A stretch of DNA of 64,000 nt from contig NZ_CABVQC010000012.1 of the NCBI RefSeq assembly GCF_902499175.1, positions 1 to 64,000 of the forward strand. Reading direction: 5' to 3'. Below are positions 8,982-19,251 of this stretch, piece after piece. The notes below the pieces were generated by a model. That model had not been told where the DNA came from. It did no database searches and saw only the letters and a list, made by a program, of their open reading frames with translations. Source of the stretch: Burkholderia aenigmatica (GTDB lineage Bacteria > Pseudomonadota > Gammaproteobacteria > Burkholderiales > Burkholderiaceae). The number at the start of each line of letters is the position of its first letter. Position 1 is the stretch's first letter. A program made the position numbers and the translations under genes.

Positions 8982-10265
8982 ATGACGTTCCTTCCCCTGC
9001 GCGGCTACACCGCACGCACGCTGCTGGCTTCCGCACTCGCCGTATCGTCTCTCCTCGCGCACGCGGCTTCGCCCGGCCGCGTTCCCGCGCCCGATCCGTT
9101 GCAAGGCGACGGCCGCGTGTCCGCGTTCTACACGTGGGACCGCGACATTCCGGCGACGCCCGGCGTGCTGCTGCGTTCCGAACCCCTTCCGGCGACGCTC
9201 GGGCTCGCGAGCGCCGGGCGCCAGCTGCGTATCCTCTATGCATCGACCGATGGCGTCGGCGGCCGCACGCCGATCGCCGTGTCGGGTGCGCTGTTCGTGC
9301 CGCGCGGCACGCCGCCGGCGGGCGGCTGGCCGATCGTCGCGTGGGCACATGGCACGTTCGGGATGGCCGACATCTGCGCGCCGTCGTGGTTCGGCCGCTC
9401 GTATCGCGACGTGCGCTACCTGAACGCGTGGCTTCAACAAGGGTTCGCGGTCGTCGCGACCGACTATCAGGGGCTCGGCACGCCCGGCCCGAATCCACAG
9501 CTCAACAACCGCTCGAACAGCTACACGTTGCTCGACAGCGTGCGCGCGGTGCTCGGCGGCGTGCCGGGCCTCGCGAACGAGGTCGTACTCGTCGGCCAGT
9601 CGCAAGGCGGCTCGGCCGTGTTCGCGGCAGCCGGCTATGCACCCGCCTACGCGCCGGAACTCGCGATCCGCGCGACCGTTGCTACCGGGACGATCTACAA
9701 CGCATCGTCCGCCACGCTCGCGTCGTTGCCGAAGTTCGAGAGCGCGTACCGGCGCGACCCCGACCGCGTCGATCCGACGCTCGCGTACCAGTTCTACTCG
9801 GTGCTCTCCGCGCAGCAGATCGACCCGTCGCTGCGCGCAGACGAAGTGCTGACCGAGCAGGCCTTGCCGATCCTCGAACAGGCGCGCATCAGTTGCCTCG
9901 CGTCGCTCGAGGACGACGCGGCGCTCGCGCACCTCACGCACGCGAACACCGTGAAGCCCGGCGGCGATGCCCGGCTGAAGACATGGTGGGACGACTATCT
10001 GAAGTATCCGACGCTGAAGATCGCGACGCCCGTCTTCATCGGCGCGGGTGCGGACGACGGGCTCGCGCCCCTCGAACTCGCACTCGCGAAGGATGCGTGC
10101 GCGGCGGGTACGACGGTCGAGGCGCACCTGTATGCGGGCCGCGAACACAACGGCACCGTGAACGCATCGCTCGCCGATTCGATTCCGTTCGTGAAGCGCG
10201 TGCTCGCCGGGGAAAAAATCCACCCGGTCTGCACGCCCGCCGCGCAGCAGGCCGTGTCGCAATAG
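8982..10265 (+). CDS. Secreted alpha/beta hydrolase of the secretory-lipase family
   Basis: A 427-residue protein with a signal peptide ending near AHAASP (about residue 28). The serine hydrolase nucleophile elbow GQSQGG is near residue 207. Before it come a WAHGTFG oxyanion-region motif and the VVATDYQGLG block typical of the LIP/secretory lipase family. A late acid (GAGADDGLAP) and a late His (REHNG) complete a plausible triad. It probably works in the periplasm or outside the cell on esters. It is the only gene under the sigma-54 promoter at 8899, so it may release a sulfur-bearing ester for uptake; this link is inferred from regulation only. Confidence 0.82.
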   Translation: MTFLPLRGYTARTLLASALAVSSLLAHAASPGRVPAPDPLQGDGRVSAFYTWDRDIPATPGVLLRSEPLPATLGLASAGRQLRILYASTDGVGGRTPIAVSGALFVPRGTPPAGGWPIVAWAHGTFGMADICAPSWFGRSYRDVRYLNAWLQQGFAVVATDYQGLGTPGPNPQLNNRSNSYTLLDSVRAVLGGVPGLANEVVLVGQSQGGSAVFAAAGYAPAYAPELAIRATVATGTIYNASSATLASLPKFESAYRRDPDRVDPTLAYQFYSVLSAQQIDPSLRADEVLTEQALPILEQARISCLASLEDDAALAHLTHANTVKPGGDARLKTWWDDYLKYPTLKIATPVFIGAGADDGLAPLELALAKDACAAGTTVEAHLYAGREHNGTVNASLADSIPFVKRVLAGEKIHPVCTPAAQQAVSQ

Positions 10266-10316
10266 CCGGCACCGCACGCTTTGCACGACGGCGCGAATGC
10301 ATTTCCGAATCCGTTA

Positions 10317-10346
10317 TTGGATCGCGCCGCCGTGCATTTTTATACT
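10317..10346 (+). promoter_or_regulatory. Housekeeping-type promoter of groES-groEL
   Basis: TTGGAT and TATACT are separated by 18 bases. The -10 box ends just before the CIRCE element, so repressor binding would cover the start of transcription. Confidence 0.6.
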
Positions 10347-10348
10347 CG

Positions 10349-10375
10349 TCAGCACTCTCTGAAAAAGAGTGCCAG
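10349..10375. promoter_or_regulatory. CIRCE operator (HrcA site)
   Basis: TCAGCACTC-N9-GAGTGCCAG is a 9+9+9 inverted repeat that differs from the CIRCE consensus TTAGCACTC-N9-GAGTGCTAA at only a few outer positions. It implies HrcA repression and heat induction of this chaperonin operon. Confidence 0.88.
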
Positions 10376-10412
10376 CCCATCTCGACAGAACAGATCAGCA
10401 CAGGACGAACCA

Positions 10413-10703
10413 ATGAGCCTACGCCCCTTGCACGACCGCGTGATCGTGAAGCGACTCGATCAGGAAACCACCACCGCGTCGGGCATCGTGATCCCCGACA
10501 GCGCCGCGGAAAAGCCCGACCAGGGTGAAGTGATCGCCGTTGGCCCCGGCCGCAAGGATGCGGACGGCCAGCGCATCGTGCCCGACCTGCAGGTCGGCGA
10601 GCGCGTGCTGTTCGGCAAGTACGCGGGCCAGGCCGTCAAGGTGGACGGCAACGAGTTTCTCGTGCTGCGCGAAGAAGACATCGTCGCGGTCGTCAATCAA
10701 TAA
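10413..10703 (+). CDS. groES: Co-chaperonin GroES (secondary copy)
   Basis: A 96-residue cochaperonin that caps the GroEL cylinder. It has the N-terminal [12 protein letters not shown] strand, a mobile loop containing [17 protein letters not shown], and the [19 protein letters not shown] tail. Its length matches the family. The gene is 12 bases upstream of groEL, and the pair sits behind a CIRCE operator. Burkholderia usually carry an essential groESL on chromosome 1. This copy, next to accessory genes, is probably an additional one. Confidence 0.95.
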   Translation: MSLRPLHDRVIVKRLDQETTTASGIVIPDSAAEKPDQGEVIAVGPGRKDADGQRIVPDLQVGERVLFGKYAGQAVKVDGNEFLVLREEDIVAVVNQ

Positions 10704-12356
<1,653 letters not shown>

Positions 12357-12370
12357 CGGTGCGGTGCGTG

Positions 12371-12386
12371 TGCCGGTTCGCCGGCA
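12371..12386 (+). terminator. Hairpin after groEL, possible terminator
   Basis: TGCCGG-TTCG-CCGGCA forms a perfect 6-bp stem with a stable UUCG tetraloop 15 bases after the groEL stop. No run of T follows, so intrinsic termination is uncertain. Confidence 0.4.
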
Positions 12387-12534
12387 TACGTGCAGCAATA
12401 CGCAGCGATGCAACGCGTGGCGATGGAAGTCGTCACGCGTTTTTGCATTGGATGGGCGAAAAAGAGCGGCGTGCCAGCCCGCCAACGCGCTCGGGTAAGA
12501 TGAACGCCCGTCCCGTCGCACTGCCTTCCACGCC

Positions 12535-13149
12535 ATGTCGACCACCGTCACCACCTTGCTGCCGCTTGCCGGCGTCCTTCTACTGAGCGTCGCCAGCCCC
12601 GGCCCGAACTTCGTGATCGTCACGTCGACCGCGGTCGCGTCGCGCCGTGCCGGCGTGATGACGGGCCTTGGCCTGGCCGCCGCGTCCGGCACCTGGGCGG
12701 CGATCGCGATCGCCGGGCTCAGCCTGCTCGTCACGCATGTCGCATGGGTGCACACGGCGCTGCGGCTGGCGGGCGCCGCGTACCTGATCTGGCTCGGCCT
12801 GAAGATGATCGTGACCGCCCGCAAGCCGTTGCCCGTTGCCGCGCCGGCCGCCGCGTCCAACTGGCACGCCGCCAGGAAGGGCTATGTCGTCAGCATGACG
12901 AATCCGAAATCGGTCGCGTTCTACGGAAGTATCTTCGCGCTGATGGTGCCAGCCCACGCGCCGGCCTGGCTCGATCTCGCGGTCGTCACGCTGTCGGTAG
13001 CAATCTCGGCCACGTGGTATTGCACGATGGCGCTGCTCGCCTCGCACCCATCGGTGCGCGCGCTGCTGGTTCGCCGCAAGGCCGTGCTCGATACGACGGC
13101 CGGCCTGCTGCTGATGGGTGTTGGCGGGCGGATGCTCGCCGGACGCTGA
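12535..13149 (+). CDS. LysE/RhtB family amino-acid exporter
   Basis: A 204-residue membrane protein with about six hydrophobic segments and the family signature SVASPGPNFVIVTSTAVASRRAG at residues 18-40, where the conserved PGPN lies after helix 1. A later block reads GYVVSMTNPKSVAFYGSIF. Relatives export lysine, threonine, homoserine or similar amino acids driven by the proton gradient. The substrate is not predictable. It follows groEL by 178 bases and appears to be transcribed separately. Confidence 0.88.
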   Translation: MSTTVTTLLPLAGVLLLSVASPGPNFVIVTSTAVASRRAGVMTGLGLAAASGTWAAIAIAGLSLLVTHVAWVHTALRLAGAAYLIWLGLKMIVTARKPLPVAAPAAASNWHAARKGYVVSMTNPKSVAFYGSIFALMVPAHAPAWLDLAVVTLSVAISATWYCTMALLASHPSVRALLVRRKAVLDTTAGLLLMGVGGRMLAGR

Positions 13150-13206
13150 TCCGCTGCGTTTCCATTCCCGCTGGCACACACGTTTCGAACCTCCACCGCG
13201 CCCACC

Positions 13207-14499
13207 ATGCCGACCATCCAAACCATTCTCGACGACTACGAACGCCTCGGCTGGACCAACAACGATCCGATGTCGCAGATGCTGGCGCTGCGGCACGACG
13301 ACCCGGCGGCACTCGCCGACCTCGTGATCGCATCGTTCGATCGCGTGTTTCCGCACGCGACGTTCCTCGACGCCGCGCTCGATCTGATGGACGACACCGC
13401 TTTCGCGAAGGTCGCCACCGAAGCGTGGCAAGACGTCCGCAACGGCGCATGGAACGATCGGCTCGCGAGCGTGTTGTCGAGCGTGGCAACGCAGATGCCG
13501 CAGGTGTTTTCCGGTCACTGGGACATGCTCGTCGACATTTACACCACGAAGCAGTCGCCGCGCCTGTACGTCGAGGACAACGTGTGGCGGATGCTCGATC
13601 CGGCGACGGTCGAACGATGGCGCGGCCGGCTTGCCGACGTCCCTTCCGGTAGCAAGGTAGAGCATGCACGTGCCGTCGCGCTGCTCCATTCGCGACAGCC
13701 TGCGGCCGTTCGCGACGCGGCAGCGTGGTTGTTTCCGGACGATCCCGGGACGCGCGCCAACTGGCTCATGTCCGCCGGCTACGTTCAGGAACACGACACA
13801 TTGCGCGCATTGCACGGCGAAACGCCGCTGCACATCGACTTCGGGCCGACGCTGGGCGCACCGATACTCCGCGCCCAGCCGAAATGGCAACGCGGGGTTC
13901 TCGCGCATCATGCAACCTGGCGCGCCGGCGATTCGCATCGATTGGACGCGCGCTTTGGCGGCGTATCGTCGCATCGATGCGGCCTGTGTCACGCACCGCT
14001 GCATCGGTTGCTGACACTGCCGCAACCCGCTGAAGCGGGCATCGACAGCTCAACGCCCGTGTCGTTCGACACCTGCCTGTCGTGTGTCGGCTGGGAGAGC
14101 GACGGCCCGATATTCCACCGCCACAACGACGCCGGCAACGCCTGTGCGCACCCGTCTCAGCAACGCGACGCCGCCATCCAGCCGGAATATACGGCGGCCC
14201 CGCTCGTAGAGGCCGACGTTGCACTCTTCGCCGCACCCGCACGCTGGACGCGGCAGGAATGGGGCCTGTCGAACAGCCGGCAGAACCTGAGTCGTGTCGG
14301 CGGTGCGCCGTCGTGGGTACAGTCGGCGCAGTATCCCGATTGTCCGGATTGCGGCCGCAAGATGTCGTTCGTCATGCAGCTCGATTCCGACCTTCCGCAA
14401 ACGGACGGCGGCGAATGGCTGTGGGGCAGCGGGGGCGCAAACTACACGTTCTGGTGCGCGCCGTGCCGCACCAGCGCGCATCTCTGGCAGTGCACGTAG
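13207..14499 (+). CDS. Hypothetical protein with C-terminal DUF1963-like zinc-binding region
   Basis: A 430-residue cytoplasmic protein with no signal or membrane segment. The first 250 residues look helical and repeat-like, in the style of an adaptor. A CGLCHAPLHRLL motif near 260 and a CLSC pair near 288 could bind a metal. The C-terminal GGAPSWVQSAQYPDCPDC block, CPDCGRKMSFVMQLD and CAPC resemble DUF1963 (YwqG) proteins, whose function is poorly known. It follows the LysE gene by 57 bases on the same strand. The start at 13207 was chosen because the upstream frame enters the exporter gene. Confidence 0.65.
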   Translation: MPTIQTILDDYERLGWTNNDPMSQMLALRHDDPAALADLVIASFDRVFPHATFLDAALDLMDDTAFAKVATEAWQDVRNGAWNDRLASVLSSVATQMPQVFSGHWDMLVDIYTTKQSPRLYVEDNVWRMLDPATVERWRGRLADVPSGSKVEHARAVALLHSRQPAAVRDAAAWLFPDDPGTRANWLMSAGYVQEHDTLRALHGETPLHIDFGPTLGAPILRAQPKWQRGVLAHHATWRAGDSHRLDARFGGVSSHRCGLCHAPLHRLLTLPQPAEAGIDSSTPVSFDTCLSCVGWESDGPIFHRHNDAGNACAHPSQQRDAAIQPEYTAAPLVEADVALFAAPARWTRQEWGLSNSRQNLSRVGGAPSWVQSAQYPDCPDCGRKMSFVMQLDSDLPQTDGGEWLWGSGGANYTFWCAPCRTSAHLWQCT

Positions 14500-14548
14500 C
14501 ACACGGCGCGATCCCGCACGGGCCGCGTAACCTTTACGACCTTTTTAC

Positions 14549-14940
14549 TTGCGCCCGCGCTTGCGTTCACTAGAATGTGTTCGCAATCCATCCATCACCG
14601 AGTACGCACATGCGCATCCGAAGTCCTCGCCCCCCGAGTTGCTTTTCTGCCTGACAGGCAGGACGCCTGCGTCTCTCTGTTCCCGAGCCACCGTCCCGCC
14701 AGCAGGCGGACGGTGCGCGCCGTAGTCCTTCCCGTGCACGCTTGAACACGACGTCGATGCGTTGATCGCGCATCGTGCCGGCAAGCGTGTTCGCGCGGAA
14801 TTATCGAATCACGACGCGCCATCGATCCGCCGCCCCGGCAACGATCGACTGGCATGCCTCGCATCCCGCATGTCGATCCAGCCGCGTTACTTCGCATACC
14901 TGATTTAACCAACGGAAGTTTCCGATACCGGAGCCCGGTC
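14549..14940 (+). ncRNA. Candidate promoter plus structured leader or small RNA
   Basis: The interval between 14,500 and 14,940 has no convincing gene. A possible promoter, TTGCGC-N16-TAGAAT, lies at 14549-14576. Three hairpins follow: CTGCCTGACAGGCAG at 14647-14661, GCAGG-ACG-CCTGC at 14658-14670 (mutually exclusive with the first) and an 11-bp stem with one bulge at 14689-14715. The first two share bases and could switch. The region would form a leader of roughly 360 bases for the gene at 14941, or a separate small RNA. No known riboswitch class was recognised. Confidence 0.3.
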
Positions 14941-15312
14941 ATGTTCGAGATCGACAAGCAGTACACCCGCGAATTCATCCACACCGCCTGCGGCGGCAGC
15001 AAGCAGGCGTTCCTGCCGACGAAAAACGGCAAGGTCGTGGCCGCCTGCCTGCGCACGGACCTCAACCCGCACGCGCCCGACGTGATCCTCTGCGACGGCA
15101 GCGCGTCCGCGCGGGCGGCCGGCAGGACGCTCGCCGCGCAACGCGATGCGATTCCGGTGTTCATCCGCATGGCAACCGACGCGTACCGCTTCGTCGGCCA
15201 GTACGTCGTCAGTGAATCGCTCACCGCACCGCTCGACTGCGCGCCTTACGTGCGCAACAGCAGCTTCACGTCAGGACAGATCTCGCGCGTCCTCAAGCTC
15301 AAGCGCTGCTGA
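14941..15312 (+). CDS. Small conserved-looking hypothetical protein
   Basis: A 123-residue soluble protein starting MFEIDKQYTREFIHTACGG. The ATG at 14941 has GGAG 8 bases upstream, so it is preferred to the in-frame ATG at 14854, which lacks a site. A mixed alpha/beta composition and the motif YRFVGQYVVSES suggest a compact domain that recognises small ligands or modified bases, but no family is recognised. It is followed 58 bases later by a small membrane protein in the same direction. Confidence 0.6.
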   Translation: MFEIDKQYTREFIHTACGGSKQAFLPTKNGKVVAACLRTDLNPHAPDVILCDGSASARAAGRTLAAQRDAIPVFIRMATDAYRFVGQYVVSESLTAPLDCAPYVRNSSFTSGQISRVLKLKRC

Positions 15313-15370
15313 CCCGCTTGACAGGCGCCTCGCGCGCCCCGTTCCGGTCATCTTTCATACAGGAGCAATC

Positions 15371-15589
15371 ATGCTTGGCCTGACGTTCTGGAAACACGTG
15401 ATCGGCGCGCGGACCGATGCAATCCGCGATGACAGGGCGGCTGCACACGACCGGCACCGACGGGTGTCGAGGACGCTCGTGCTGACCAGCGCCGCGGTGG
15501 CGTTCGCGGCGATCGCGTTCGGTGCACCGGTCGTCGGCATTTCGGTCTTTCTGCTGACGACGCTGCCGTTCGTCCTGTCGGGTACCTGA
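15371..15589 (+). CDS. Small membrane protein, unknown function
   Basis: A 72-residue protein with AGGAG five bases upstream of its ATG. The N-terminal half is charged (GARTDAIRDDRAAAHDRHRR). The C-terminal half carries two short hydrophobic segments (SAAVAFAAIAFGAPVVG and ISVFLLTTLPFVL), consistent with a helical hairpin in the inner membrane. No family is recognised. Confidence 0.55.
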   Translation: MLGLTFWKHVIGARTDAIRDDRAAAHDRHRRVSRTLVLTSAAVAFAAIAFGAPVVGISVFLLTTLPFVLSGT

Positions 15590-15728
15590 AACGGTACGTA
15601 TCGAACGCGTCGCGCACGCCGCGACGCCATCGATACACAATTTTAATGCCGGGCCCCCGCGTATCTGACACCGTCTTTACGCGCTTTTGTCTAGGATTTC
15701 CCTGTCATCCCGACACGGAGAGATCCGC

Positions 15729-16250
15729 ATGCAAACGCAGCAGGCCGCCATCGGCGGCCAACCCGACCTTCCCCGCCGACGCGGCGGCATGCCCGCCGCG
15801 ACCCGGCTGGCCGACGCCTGCCCACCGGACAACATCCTGCTCGACGTGCCGGTCGAAAGTGCGATCCAGTTGTTCGATCTCGTCGCGCGATATATCGAGC
15901 GCAACAGTGGAGTAACCGCGGAACGGATCAGAACTGAACTGATCAAGCGCGAACAACTCGGCTCGACCGGCCTCGGCCAGGGCGTCGCGATTCCGCATGC
16001 GCGTGTCGACGGTCTTCGCTCGGCCATCGCGCTGTTCGTTCGCGCGCAGTATCCGTTCACCTTCAACGCACCGGACAGCAAGCCCGTGCGCGAATTCATC
16101 GTGCTGGTCCTGCCGAAAGAAGACGATCGCGCCCACCTCGAACTGCTCGCCGACGCGGCGCGGTGTTTCAGCGAGCGCGCGTTCCGGCAGGCATCGCGCG
16201 ACGCGCAGACGCCCGACGACATTCACCAGCTGATGCAACGCCCGCATTGA
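15729..16250 (+). CDS. PTS EIIA-like protein of the PtsN (nitrogen PTS) family
   Basis: A 173-residue fructose/mannitol-type EIIA domain protein. The phosphorylatable His lies in the conserved GVAIPHARVDG block, about residue 90, preceded by LIKREQLGSTGLG. PtsN-type proteins take phosphate from the PtsP-PtsO chain and regulate potassium transport, nitrogen and stress responses rather than sugar uptake. An N-terminal extension of about 30 residues, rich in Gly, Arg and Pro, is unusual. The start at 15729 has a GGAGAG site. Housekeeping ptsN normally sits beside rpoN and hpf, which are absent here, so this is probably an accessory paralogue. Confidence 0.85.
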   Translation: MQTQQAAIGGQPDLPRRRGGMPAATRLADACPPDNILLDVPVESAIQLFDLVARYIERNSGVTAERIRTELIKREQLGSTGLGQGVAIPHARVDGLRSAIALFVRAQYPFTFNAPDSKPVREFIVLVLPKEDDRAHLELLADAARCFSERAFRQASRDAQTPDDIHQLMQRPH

Positions 16251-16298
16251 TGCCGCACCGTGCGGCGACTGGCACTCCCTTCATCCATTCGGATTCCC

Positions 16299-17192
16299 AT
16301 GTTCCCAGACCCTGAAAGTCCCACTCTTACGTCCCGTCGCGTGGCCGGCCTGGCCCGCTCGCTGCCGTTCATGCAGGCCCTGCACGGGCAAACCGTCGTC
16401 ATCGTCGAGGGCGGCGCCGCGCGCGACGCGCGCGCCCGTCAGGCATTCGCGCAGGATGTCGCGCTGCTCGCCCTCACCGGCGTTCGCCCGATCGTCGTCC
16501 AGGGTGGTCCGGCCGCGTCCGGTACGCAATCGGTCCACATCGTTCACGCGGCGATGGCGGGCGTCAATCACGAACTGGTGCGCCTGATCGGCAGTCACGG
16601 CGCCAAGGCAATCGGCATCGACGGTCACGACGGCGGCCTGCTGGTCGCGAGCGCGGATTCCGACCGCATCGGCACGAGCGCGGTCGCACGGTTCGACGGC
16701 GCCGCGCTGAACGCGTTTCTCGCGAACGGGCTGGTGCCCGTCGTGATGCCGGTCGCCCCGGACGACGCCGGCCATGATCACCTGCTGCCCCCGGAACGGC
16801 TCGGCAGCCTCTTCGCGCAGCGCACGGGCGCCGTGACGCTGGTGATGATGGTCGACAGCACGCTGTTGCACGAACTCGGCGAGCTCGCCGGGCTCTACGG
16901 CATCGCGGAACTCGAGCAATGGCTAGCCGAGCATCCGGCCGCCACCGCTGCGCCCTGCGTGCGCGAAGCGCTCGACGCGCTCGCGCATGGCGTGCGGAAC
17001 GTCCATCTCGCCGATATCGGGCAACCCGAATCGCTGATCGACGAACTGCTGACGGAGGAAGGATCGGGCGTGGTGTTCTGCCGTCGCGGCAACACCGATC
17101 TGCTGTCGGAAACCCGCCGCTACTTCGCGGATTCGGCAAGCGTGCTGCGTGACGGCTTCAGCGTCGAGCAGAAGCAGGTCGTGCGGTTCTGA
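16299..17192 (+). CDS. Amino-acid-kinase-fold protein, ArgB-like, lacking the catalytic lysine
   Basis: A 297-residue protein with the acetylglutamate-kinase fold: VIVEGGAARD near residue 33, IVVQGGPAASGTQS near 70, and NHELVRLIGSHGAKAIGIDGHDGGLL near 100. In true kinases the first glycine loop reads K-x-GG; here the lysine position is Val, and the second loop reads QGGP rather than HGGG. This degeneration resembles the regulatory kinase domain of N-acetylglutamate synthase, so it may sense arginine or glutamate without catalysis. The start is uncertain (ATG 16299, poor site; a GTG at 16260 is possible). It follows the PtsN-like gene by 48 bases. Confidence 0.7.
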   Translation: MFPDPESPTLTSRRVAGLARSLPFMQALHGQTVVIVEGGAARDARARQAFAQDVALLALTGVRPIVVQGGPAASGTQSVHIVHAAMAGVNHELVRLIGSHGAKAIGIDGHDGGLLVASADSDRIGTSAVARFDGAALNAFLANGLVPVVMPVAPDDAGHDHLLPPERLGSLFAQRTGAVTLVMMVDSTLLHELGELAGLYGIAELEQWLAEHPAATAAPCVREALDALAHGVRNVHLADIGQPESLIDELLTEEGSGVVFCRRGNTDLLSETRRYFADSASVLRDGFSVEQKQVVRF

Positions 17193-17250
17193 CTTGCGTA
17201 GCGATCAAGCGCTTGCGGCGACCCGCACGGGCCGCCGCAAGCGAATGACG

Positions 17251-19251
17251 TCAACGCCGCGTCGCAAGCCGCCGCACGACGCTCACCAGTGCATCGACCT
17301 CGTCGCACGTGTTGTAGAACGCGAGCGACGGCCGCACCGTTGCCTCGAGCCCGAACCGCCGCAGGATCGGCTGCGCGCAGTGATGCCCCGAGCGCACCGC
17401 GATGCCCTCTTCGTTCAGCGCCTGCCCGACTTCCTCGGTCTCATAGCCCTTCAGCACGAACGACAGCACGCTCGCCTTGTCCCGCGCGGTACCGACGAGC
17501 CTCACACCCGGCACCGGCGCGAGCACGCTCGTCGCATACGCGAGCAGGTCGTGCTCGTAGCGCGCGATATTCTCGATGCCGACCCGGCTCACGTAGTCGA
17601 GCGCTGCACCGAGCCCCACCGCATCCGCGATGTTGCCGGTGCCGGCCTCGAACCGGTTCGGCGGCGGCTGGAACACCGTGCGCTCGAACGTCACGTCCGC
17701 GATCATGTTGCCGCCGCCTTGCCACGGCGGCATGTCGTCGAGGATCGCGCGCTTGCCGTACACGACGCCGATCCCGGTCGGCCCGTAGATCTTGTGCCCG
17801 GAGAACACGAAGAAATCCGCATCGAGCGCCTGCACGTCCACGCGCATGTGCGAAATCGACTGCGCACCGTCGACCAGCGCCTTCGCGCCGGCACGATGGG
17901 CAAGCTCGACGATCTCCTGCACCGGCACGACCGTGCCGAGCGCGTTCGACACCTGCGTGACGGACACGATCCTGGTGCGGTCGTTGAGCAGCTTCCGGTA
18001 TTCGTCGAGCAGCACCTGCCCCGAATCGTCGACCGGAATCACGCGCAGCTTTGCGCCCTTGAGCGCGGCAAGCTGCTGCCACGGCACGATGTTCGCGTGA
18101 TGCTCGAGATGCGACACGACGATCTCGTCGCCTTCGCCGACGTTCTGCACGCCCCACGTCTTCGCGATCAGGTTGATCGCCTCGGTGGTGCCGCGCACGA
18201 ACACGATCTCGTCCGGCGACGATGCGCCGATGAAGCGCTGCACAGTTTCCCGTGCATGCTCGTACGCATCCGTCGCGCGGCCGGCCAATGCGTGAGCCGC
18301 GCGATGGATGTTCGAGTTCTCGTGCGCGTAGAAGTACGCGAGGCGGTCGATCACGGCCTGCGGCTTGTGCGTCGTCGCCGCATTGTCGAACCACACGAGC
18401 TGCTTGCCGTTCACGCGCTCCTGCAGGATCGGGAAATCACGGCGGATCGCATTCACGTCGAACGGCGGATGTGCGCCGCGATGCAGCGGGCCTTGCGGCT
18501 CGGCTGCGTGCGCATCGTCGATGAAGTAACGCGGCACGTCGGCACCCGATGCGCGCGACACCGGCACGTCGCGATGCACGGCGAGCAACTCGCGCAGCGC
18601 ATCGTCACCCGGCAACCCGAATGCTTCCGGCGATGCGAGGCCGTTCGACGGCACGACGATATCCTGCGGCGTCGCCTGCCAGCCCTGCAGCGAACCGTCG
18701 GTGAAGTAGTACGGCGATGCCTTTGCCGCGCGCTCCGGTGCCGGCGCACTCACTTGCGGCACGCCGAGCGCCGCACCACCAACGCGCGGTTCGAGCGCGG
18801 GCGCGATCGACACCACGTTGTCGGGCAGCCCGTTCTGCGCGGCCGCATGCGGCGCGAGCGCCGGTGCGCGGTTGCCGAGCGACAGCACGTGGGTCGGGGC
18901 GGACGGCGCGAGGTTCGCGCCGGGCACTTTCCCTTGCGGAAGCGCGAGGCCCGGCACGCCGGTGCCCGCGCCGCCCGGCCCCGCGAGCGGCGAGCCGCCC
19001 GGTACCGGGTTGCTCACCGACGCGAGGATCGGCGCGGCGGCCGGCAACGCCGACGGCACGCCGCCAACCGCGCCACTGCCCGCCGACAGCCCAGGCGCGG
19101 TGGCCTGCCCGGGTGGCGTCGCGAAGAACTCGGACGCGAGCCGCGCAAGCGCCGCGGGATCGGGCAAGCCGGCCGGCAGCGGCGCGTGCGGCAACGCGTG
19201 CGCGTCCCCGCCGGCCAGGCCGGGATTAACGGTAGGTGTCGGGATAGTCAT
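17251..19251 (-). CDS. Encapsulin-cargo cysteine desulfurase (SufS-like, long disordered N-terminus)
   Basis: A 666-residue protein. Residues from about 1 to 225 are rich in Ala, Pro and Gly and look disordered; in family 2A encapsulins this tail directs the enzyme into the shell. The rest is a SufS-type PLP enzyme: FDNAATTHKP near 298, a SHLEHHAN block, the PLP lysine in SGHKIYGP near 470, and the active-site Cys in SGHHCAQP near 615. It removes sulfur from cysteine as persulfide. The ATG at 19251 overlaps the end of the shell gene by 26 bases, so shell and cargo are coupled. Family and pairing are established; the in vivo sulfur acceptor is not. Confidence 0.93.
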   Translation of the reverse strand: MTIPTPTVNPGLAGGDAHALPHAPLPAGLPDPAALARLASEFFATPPGQATAPGLSAGSGAVGGVPSALPAAAPILASVSNPVPGGSPLAGPGGAGTGVPGLALPQGKVPGANLAPSAPTHVLSLGNRAPALAPHAAAQNGLPDNVVSIAPALEPRVGGAALGVPQVSAPAPERAAKASPYYFTDGSLQGWQATPQDIVVPSNGLASPEAFGLPGDDALRELLAVHRDVPVSRASGADVPRYFIDDAHAAEPQGPLHRGAHPPFDVNAIRRDFPILQERVNGKQLVWFDNAATTHKPQAVIDRLAYFYAHENSNIHRAAHALAGRATDAYEHARETVQRFIGASSPDEIVFVRGTTEAINLIAKTWGVQNVGEGDEIVVSHLEHHANIVPWQQLAALKGAKLRVIPVDDSGQVLLDEYRKLLNDRTRIVSVTQVSNALGTVVPVQEIVELAHRAGAKALVDGAQSISHMRVDVQALDADFFVFSGHKIYGPTGIGVVYGKRAILDDMPPWQGGGNMIADVTFERTVFQPPPNRFEAGTGNIADAVGLGAALDYVSRVGIENIARYEHDLLAYATSVLAPVPGVRLVGTARDKASVLSFVLKGYETEEVGQALNEEGIAVRSGHHCAQPILRRFGLEATVRPSLAFYNTCDEVDALVSVVRRLATRR

